Assembly: GCA_026984715.1 (NCBI GenBank) | Contig: JALSRO010000286.1 | Coordinates: 1 to 11,567, forward strand | DNA: 11,567 bases | Direction of reading: 5' to 3' | DNA from: Chromatiales bacterium | GTDB lineage: Bacteria; Pseudomonadota; Gammaproteobacteria; Thiohalospirales; Thiohalospiraceae | Part shown: positions 7,142 to 11,567 of the stretch, piece after piece | Numbering within the stretch: the first letter of the stretch is position 1 | How the letters are laid out: each line of letters starts with the position of its first letter | Made by a program: the position numbers and the translations under genes | The notes under the pieces: model-generated | Told to the model about the DNA's origin: nothing | The model's input: only the letters and a program-made list of their open reading frames with translations | Databases searched by the model: none

Positions 7142-7174
7142 CCCCTGCCGGCTTTCCAGCCGTGACGGCCGGGG
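7142..7174. other. GC-rich structured segment in the fliA-cheY spacer
   Basis: In the minus-strand transcript CCGGC can pair with GCCGG, extended by CC/GG across a 2-nt bulge. A competing local hairpin CGGCT-GGAA-AGCCG has a GNRA-type loop. No U-run follows on the minus strand, so it is not a simple terminator for fliA. On the plus strand a short T-run lies about 10 nt beyond it, too far for a typical terminator. With the dyad at 7098-7113 it fills much of the 108-nt spacer. Confidence 0.35.
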
Positions 7175-7191
7175 AATCGGTGCCTTTTTCT

Positions 7192-7911
7192 CTAACGTGT
7201 TATACGTGCCTGCAGGCGGATAATCGCCTGGCTGTGAATCTGGCTGATACGCGATTCACTGACTCCCATGACCTGTCCTATCTCCCTGAGGTTCAGCTCC
7301 TCGTCATAGTAGAGCGACATCACCATGCGCTCCCGCTCCGGCAGTCCTGCAACAGCCTCGGCCAATGTATTCTTCACATCCTGCTCCTGCATGTTTTCCA
7401 TGGGACAGGGGGCTTCGTCGGTCAGTGCATCCAGCAGGCTGCCGTCACCATCTTCCGACAGCGTCTCGTCCAGACTCAAAACCTTCTGCCCATTGGCGGA
7501 TTGCAACAGCTCATAGTACTTCTCCAGAGAAATACCGAGCTCCTCCGCTATCTCTTGGGCGCGGGCATCACGTCCCTCGCGATTTTCAACCGTACGAATC
7601 GCCGTTGCCAGCATCTTCGCCTTGCTGTGAACTGAGCGTGGAATCCAGTCGTTTTTTCTTATCTCGTCCAGCATGGCTCCGCGGATACGGATGCTGGCGT
7701 AGGTCTTGAAACTGGCGTTACGCCCCCGGTCGTAGTTGCGCGCCGCGTCGAGCAACCCGATCATTCCCGCCTGAACCAGATCGTCCACCTGGACGCTGGG
7801 CGGCAACCGGTTGGCGAGATGGTAGGCGATTCTCTTCACCAGGTCGGCATGCTCTTCCAGCAGATCGTCCCGGCAGGTCGCCATGGTTGCCGCACTGTAT
7901 CCCCCCCTCAT
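7192..7911 (-). CDS. fliA: RNA polymerase sigma factor FliA (sigma 28)
   Basis: This 239-residue sigma-70-family factor directs RNA polymerase to late flagellar and chemotaxis promoters. Region 2 spans about 20-90 and includes HADLVKRIAYHL, the core-binding stretch VDDLVQAGMIGLLDAARNYD (42-61) and SIRIRGAMLDEIRKNDWIPRSV. Region 3 lies at about 95-150. Region 4 ends the protein, with the helix-turn-helix LREIGQVMGVSESRISQIH (208-226) for the -35 element. Length and motifs match FliA of Pseudomonas. I chose ATG 7911 because it overlaps the fleN stop as ATGA and has GGGAG about 8 nt upstream. The longer frame to 7998 would overlap fleN by 90 bases and adds residues unlike the family. Its activity is normally held back by the anti-sigma factor FlgM, which is not in the window. 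Confidence 0.96.
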   Translation of the reverse strand: MRGGYSAATMATCRDDLLEEHADLVKRIAYHLANRLPPSVQVDDLVQAGMIGLLDAARNYDRGRNASFKTYASIRIRGAMLDEIRKNDWIPRSVHSKAKMLATAIRTVENREGRDARAQEIAEELGISLEKYYELLQSANGQKVLSLDETLSEDGDGSLLDALTDEAPCPMENMQEQDVKNTLAEAVAGLPERERMVMSLYYDEELNLREIGQVMGVSESRISQIHSQAIIRLQARITR

Positions 7912-8822
7912 ATCGCTGCTCCCGTTGCCGTGCGGCTGTGCTGAATCAGCCTTTCGATAAAGAACTCCACATTCCCTCTGCTCTCGGCTACAGGCCATTT
8001 ATCGGCCTTGGCAGCAAGAACTTTAAACTGTTGGGAAGCGCTGCTTTCGGGATACGCCTCCACCACCGCGGTCTGCTGTCGCACCGCCTTGCGAAGTAGT
8101 TTGTCGTAAGGGATGCACCCCATGTAGTCCAGCTCGACGAAGAGGTAACGATCGGTCACGCGCGCCAGATTCTCGTAGAGACGGCGCCCTTCCTGCTTGC
8201 TGTGGACCATGTTGGATACCACCCGGAAGCGGCCGATGTCGTGTTCCCGGTAGAGCAGTTTGATCAGCGCATAGGCGTCGGTCATCGAGGCGGGTTCGTC
8301 ACATATCACCACGATCACCTCCTGTGATGCCTTGGTGAAACTGATCACGCTGTCGGAGATCCCCGCCGCAGTGTCCACCAGCAGCACGTCCAGGCTGTAG
8401 CTCAGCTCGCTGAAGGCACGAATCAGTGTGGCATGCTGCGCAGCGTCGAGTTCGGCCATCCCCTTGATGCCGGAGGGGGCCGGTACTATCCGCAAACCGT
8501 TCGGGGCGGTGACGATCACCTCCTCTAGGCTGCGCTCTCCCGACAATACGTGGGAGAGGTTGTAGCGCGGACAGATCCCCAGCATGACATCCACGTTTGC
8601 CAATCCGAGATCGGCATCCATGAGCATCACCTTTTTGCCCTGGCGGGTCATGGCCATTGCAAGGTTGAGGGAGACATTGGTCTTGCCAACCCCACCCTTG
8701 CCTCCGGTAACGGCAATCACCTGGATGGAGCGCCGCCGGGTGAGGCTGCGCAGACCGGCCGCCTGATCGGGGGGCGCCATGTCGGGTTGCCGGTAGGGAA
8801 TTTCAGATGCCAGCATTTGCAC
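7908..8822 (-). CDS. fleN: Flagellar number regulator FleN/FlhG (MinD-like ATPase)
   Basis: This 304-residue MinD/ParA-type ATPase limits flagellar number; in Pseudomonas it also antagonises the regulator FleQ. The deviant P-loop is TGGKGGVGKTN (39-49). The Walker A' strand is VMLMDADLGLANVD (65-78). The Walker B-like stretch VLLVDTAAGISDSV is near 134. CDEPASMTDAYALIKLL follows, which is typical of FlhG. Residues 19-25 read DQAAGLR, the N-terminal motif through which FlhG is known in Bacillus to stimulate the FlhF GTPase. The flhF neighbour fits this. GTG at 8822 lies 5 nt after GGGAGG and overlaps flhF by 20 nt. ATG at 8816 (two codons shorter, 11 nt from the site) is the alternative. The fliA start overlaps its stop codon. 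Confidence 0.95.
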   Translation of the reverse strand: MQMLASEIPYRQPDMAPPDQAAGLRSLTRRRSIQVIAVTGGKGGVGKTNVSLNLAMAMTRQGKKVMLMDADLGLANVDVMLGICPRYNLSHVLSGERSLEEVIVTAPNGLRIVPAPSGIKGMAELDAAQHATLIRAFSELSYSLDVLLVDTAAGISDSVISFTKASQEVIVVICDEPASMTDAYALIKLLYREHDIGRFRVVSNMVHSKQEGRRLYENLARVTDRYLFVELDYMGCIPYDKLLRKAVRQQTAVVEAYPESSASQQFKVLAAKADKWPVAESRGNVEFFIERLIQHSRTATGAAI

Positions 8823-10176
8823 TCATTCCTCCCATAGTCAGTACCATGGTGTTGTCATCGATGGATTGTTCGCTCTCCTGCATAAGCCGGATACCACGCT
8901 CCACGAGCTTTTCCGCCCTTGCCGGATGGATATCTTCCGGAACCCGCTGTCCGTCACTGAGATAGGCAACCGGCAGCCGCTGTTTGACCACGACGGAGAG
9001 CACTCCCCCAAGGGAGACGCACTCGTCCAGTTTGGTCAGGATGCAACCATCCGGATTGAGATGCTTGAAGGTGTTCACCACCTCATCCAGACCACCGCCC
9101 TGAACATTGGCTGCCAGCAGCACATAGCTCCTGATTTGTGGTGCGCCGGTGAGAATCGTCTTGAACTGACCGGCAAGGCGCACGTCCCGCTGCCCCATCC
9201 CCGCGGTATCGATAAGCACCAGCCGTTTGTGCTGGAATACCTCCAGTGCCGCGCTCAGCTCCTCCGCATTCTTCACCACCCGCACCGGCACGCCGAGAAT
9301 GCGGCCGTAGGTACGCAGCTGTTCATAGGCGGCGATGCGGTAACTGTCGGTGGTGATGAGTGCTACTTCCTGGTAGCCATGGCGAAGTGCAAAACGGGCC
9401 GCCAGCTTCGCAACCGTGGTGGTCTTGCCAACTCCGGTGGGGCCTACCAACGCGATCACTCCCCCCCTGCTGATAATGTCGTCACCGGTCACCTGCAGCT
9501 CGTCGGTAAGCAGGGAGAGGGCCTGTCGCCAGGCGTGTTCGCCATCCTCATAGTCACTGATCCGATCGGCGATGGAGTGGCAGTGTTCACTGTTCAGTCC
9601 CAACTCCATCAGACGGCGCAGCAGTTCGACGCGCTGCGGACACCCCCGCCCCATCTCTCCCCATGCAAGACCGGACAGCTGGTTCTCCAGGATACCCCGC
9701 AGGTATCGAAGTTCGGAGCGCATCTCGTCGATGGCGGGTTCATCTGCCGCCGGAGGGGGCGACGCCGCCGAGACATTCCCGGGCTCCGATCCCGATCGTG
9801 CCCTGGTGCGCTGTTTCCGCGCCCTTTTCCCAGGGGCAGCCGGAAGCTGTTCTATCTTTTCACTCTCGCTGGTCAATACCTGTTCGAACCGCTCCTGAGC
9901 TTCCTGCTGTTCCGGTTTTTCCGCCTCGATCCTTCCCCGGGAGGTGTAGGTGAGGAGGGGCTCCGACGGTTCCTGGTCAGCGGGGTTGTCGACGACAGTC
10001 AGGGGCTGGCTGGCTGCAAGCTGTTCCAGACCCTGTTCGAAATCCACGGCTGCCACGATCTCGACACCGCCATCCCGGCGCTGGTTGGAGAGGATGACGG
10101 CGTCCGGCCCCAGCTCCTCACGCACCATGCGGATGGCCTGACGCATCTCTGTGGCAAAATATCTTTTCAGCTTCAT
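8803..10176 (-). CDS. flhF: Flagellar placement GTPase FlhF (SRP family)
   Basis: This 457-residue SRP-type GTPase sets the polar site of flagellum assembly. The N-terminal B domain begins MKLKRYFATEMRQAI, as in the family. A low-complexity, charged and Ala/Pro-rich stretch follows (about 60-150). An N-type helical domain spans about 150-235, and the G domain about 238-440. GTP motifs are readable: G1 GPTGVGKTTT (245-254), G2 DSYRIAAYEQL (277-287), G3 DTAGMGQRD (323-331), G4 TKLDE (381-385) and G5 SDGQRVPEDI (407-416). The frame extends upstream to a GTG at 10212 inside flhA. I chose ATG 10176 because homologues start MKLKRY and a GGGGGA site lies about 8 nt upstream. It is 25 nt from the flhA stop. 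FlhF acts with FleN, encoded next. Confidence 0.96.
   Translation of the reverse strand: MKLKRYFATEMRQAIRMVREELGPDAVILSNQRRDGGVEIVAAVDFEQGLEQLAASQPLTVVDNPADQEPSEPLLTYTSRGRIEAEKPEQQEAQERFEQVLTSESEKIEQLPAAPGKRARKQRTRARSGSEPGNVSAASPPPAADEPAIDEMRSELRYLRGILENQLSGLAWGEMGRGCPQRVELLRRLMELGLNSEHCHSIADRISDYEDGEHAWRQALSLLTDELQVTGDDIISRGGVIALVGPTGVGKTTTVAKLAARFALRHGYQEVALITTDSYRIAAYEQLRTYGRILGVPVRVVKNAEELSAALEVFQHKRLVLIDTAGMGQRDVRLAGQFKTILTGAPQIRSYVLLAANVQGGGLDEVVNTFKHLNPDGCILTKLDECVSLGGVLSVVVKQRLPVAYLSDGQRVPEDIHPARAEKLVERGIRLMQESEQSIDDNTMVLTMGGMSANAGI
8828..8833 (-). promoter_or_regulatory. fleN ribosome binding site inside the 3' end of flhF
   Basis: GGGAGG in the minus strand lies inside the last codons of flhF, 5 nt before GTG 8822 and 11 nt before ATG 8816. 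It implies that ribosomes finishing flhF pass through the fleN initiation site. Confidence 0.6.
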
Positions 10177-10201
10177 CGACTCATCCCCCCGGCCGTGGCA
10201 C

Positions 10202-11567
10202 TCATCCACCAACCGTCGCCACGACTCTTACCTGTTTGTTATCCGGAATTTCGTTGTATGAGAGCACATGCAATCCGGAAATGGTGTGCCTCACGAAGCG
10301 GGCCAGCAGCGGGCGCAGCGGTGCAGCCACCAGCAGCACGGCCGGCTCTCCGGCGGCCTCCCGCTCCTGGCTCTTCTCTGCCAGACCGGTGTGCAAACGC
10401 TCCGCCAGTCCGGGCTCGAGGGCCACGCCCTCCTCTTCCGAGACCTGTTGCGATTTTTGCAATATCTGTTCCAACCGCGGATCGAGGGTGATAACCGGCA
10501 GTTCATCAGCCGCCCCGGCAATGTGCTGGAAGATCAGGCGGCGCAACGCAACCCGTACCAGCCCCGTCAATACGCCGGGATCCTGGTTTTTTGGCGCATA
10601 TTGCGCCAAGGTTTCGGCGATGGTGCGGATATCCCTAATCGGGATCCCCTCCTCCAGAAGGTTGCGCAGCACCTTGAGTACCACCGCCAGGGAGAGGGTG
10701 TTCGGTACCAGCTCCTCGACCAGCTTGGGAGCACTCTGCTTGAGCTTGTCGAGAAGCTGCTGAACCTCTTCATGGCCGAGCAGTTCATGGGCATGGGAGT
10801 GCAGCAGTTGGCTGATGTGGGTCGCCACCACGGTATTCACATCCACCACCGTGTAACCCAGCGACTGCGCCTCGTCCCGCTGTTCCGGATCGATCCACAC
10901 CGCCGGCAGGCCGAAGGAGGGGTCTTCGGTTTCGATCCCATCGATCTCACCATGCACCTGACCGGGGTTGATGGCCAGCTCCTTGTTTACATGGACCTCG
11001 GCCTCCCCCAGGGTGACACCCATCAGGGTAATGCGGTAGCCGTGGGGAACCAGATCCAGGTTGTCACGAATGTGCACCGGCGGGATCAGAAATCCCAGAT
11101 CCTGGGACATCTTCTTGCGCACCCCCTTGATACGCTCCATCAGCTGCCCCCCCTGGCTCCTGTCCACCAGGGGAATCAGACGGTAGCCCACCTCCAGCCC
11201 GATGGTGTCCACCGGCGCCACATCGTCCCAATTCAGCTCCCGTGGCTTCTGGATCTCATGCTCCGCCTCGACACCACCCGTCTCCGGCTCTTCCTCCGGC
11301 TCTTCCTGCTGGCGCCTGTAGGACCACCACGCCAATCCGCCGGTCAGCGCCGCCAGAGTAAGAAATGCGAGATTGGGCATCCCCGGGATCAATCCCATGA
11401 TGCCGATGATGGAGGCCGCCACTGCCAGTGCCACCGGGTTGCCGAACAGCTGTTGGGCGATCTGCTCTCCCATGTTCTGGGAGGAGGAGACCCGGGAGAC
11501 CACGATACCGGCAGCGATAGAGAGCAGCAGTGAAGGGATCTGGGCTACCAGACCGTCACCAATGGTC
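10202..11567 (-). CDS. flhA: Flagellar type III export gate protein FlhA (5' end outside window)
   Basis: The last 454 residues of FlhA are present, about two thirds of the usual 690-710. The frame is open to the right edge (TIGDGLVAQIPSLLLSIAAG at the start), so the start codon lies outside. The GTG at 11503 is internal. Visible are the end of one membrane segment, then two hydrophobic stretches at about 45-82 (PVALAVAASIIGIMGLIPGM and LAFLTLAALTGGLAWW). An acidic linker (about 88-105, rich in Glu) leads to the large cytoplasmic domain. That domain includes LGFLIPPVHIRDNL, VWIDPEQRDEA and GYTVVDVNTVVATH, and it forms the nonameric ring that receives export substrates and chaperones. The protein ends in VRVVATVGG, close to the usual end of the family. 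It is part of the export apparatus with FlhB and FliPQR, presumably encoded upstream. Confidence 0.97.
   Translation of the reverse strand, partial: TIGDGLVAQIPSLLLSIAAGIVVSRVSSSQNMGEQIAQQLFGNPVALAVAASIIGIMGLIPGMPNLAFLTLAALTGGLAWWSYRRQQEEPEEEPETGGVEAEHEIQKPRELNWDDVAPVDTIGLEVGYRLIPLVDRSQGGQLMERIKGVRKKMSQDLGFLIPPVHIRDNLDLVPHGYRITLMGVTLGEAEVHVNKELAINPGQVHGEIDGIETEDPSFGLPAVWIDPEQRDEAQSLGYTVVDVNTVVATHISQLLHSHAHELLGHEEVQQLLDKLKQSAPKLVEELVPNTLSLAVVLKVLRNLLEEGIPIRDIRTIAETLAQYAPKNQDPGVLTGLVRVALRRLIFQHIAGAADELPVITLDPRLEQILQKSQQVSEEEGVALEPGLAERLHTGLAEKSQEREAAGEPAVLLVAAPLRPLLARFVRHTISGLHVLSYNEIPDNKQVRVVATVGG

Noticed and set aside
7142..7190. Rho-independent terminator on the plus strand
   Set aside because: The hairpin is separated from the T-run by about ten bases, and no plus-strand gene ends here.
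7160..7215. Sigma-28 promoter at the end of fliA driving cheY
   Set aside because: A TAAC and an ACCGATT-like box exist, but the spacing is about two bases too long and both boxes are imperfect.
6688..7635. Open frame of 315 codons on the plus strand spanning cheY and part of fliA
   Set aside because: It is antisense to two well-supported genes, with no domain and no ribosome binding site that I trust.
7912..7998. Upstream start for fliA giving 29 extra residues
   Set aside because: It would overlap fleN by about 90 bases. The extra residues match no FliA, and the ATGA start at 7911 is well placed.
10177..10212. Upstream GTG start for flhF
   Set aside because: It adds 12 residues unlike the family. 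ATG 10176 has a better ribosome binding site and gives the usual MKLKRY start.
8866..10491. Long open frame of 541 codons on the plus strand
   Set aside because: It is antisense to flhF and the end of flhA, whose proteins carry full family motifs. Its translation is rich in His, Gln, Arg and Pro with no recognisable domain, typical of a GC-rich shadow frame.
10268..11533. Open frame of 421 codons on the plus strand
   Set aside because: It is the mirror of the flhA coding sequence, with low-complexity His/Gln-rich translation.

Overview
The window is a GC-rich stretch of bacterial chromosome in which every gene I can support lies on the minus strand. It is one dense flagellar and chemotaxis gene block, read from the right edge to the left edge. 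In transcription order it is: flhA (5' end outside the window), flhF, fleN/flhG, fliA, cheY, cheZ, cheA, cheB, motA/motC-type stator, motB/motD-type stator, parC (ParA-like ATPase), and the first 102 codons of a CheW-domain gene of the parP type, cut off by the left edge. Gene content, gene order and protein sequences match the flagellar/chemotaxis locus of polarly flagellated Gammaproteobacteria such as Pseudomonas, with parC/parP as known in Vibrio. I infer a gammaproteobacterium with one or a few polar flagella. The sequence does not let me name the genus.

Right part (7192-11567): flhA encodes the export gate of the flagellar type III secretion system. FlhF (SRP-type GTPase) and FleN/FlhG (MinD-type ATPase) set flagellar position and number, and FliA (sigma 28) switches on late flagellar genes. 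fleN overlaps flhF, and fliA overlaps fleN by ATGA. Middle part (2668-7083): cheY, cheZ, cheA and cheB are the core of chemotaxis signalling: kinase, response regulator, CheY-P phosphatase and receptor methylesterase. Left part (1-2662): a stator pair (MotA-like proton channel subunit plus OmpA-domain subunit) is followed by parC and parP, which in Vibrio place chemosensory arrays at the pole. The last three genes are linked by two ATGA overlaps.

Spacers between genes are short. The longest are fliA-cheY (108 nt) and cheZ-cheA (90 nt), and no stretch of 300 bases lacks a gene. There are no tRNA or rRNA genes, mobile elements, CRISPR arrays or convincing terminators. I see no new system here; this is a conserved locus. 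The most interesting local signal is in the CheA linker. A 23-residue block is repeated exactly 40 residues apart, with a third degenerate copy before it. It resembles the CheY-binding tail of the neighbouring CheZ, and the DNA of the two copies switches abruptly from identity to heavy synonymous divergence. Other points are a probable TTG start for cheY, a DQAAGLR motif at the FleN N-terminus, and possible RNA hairpins in two spacers.
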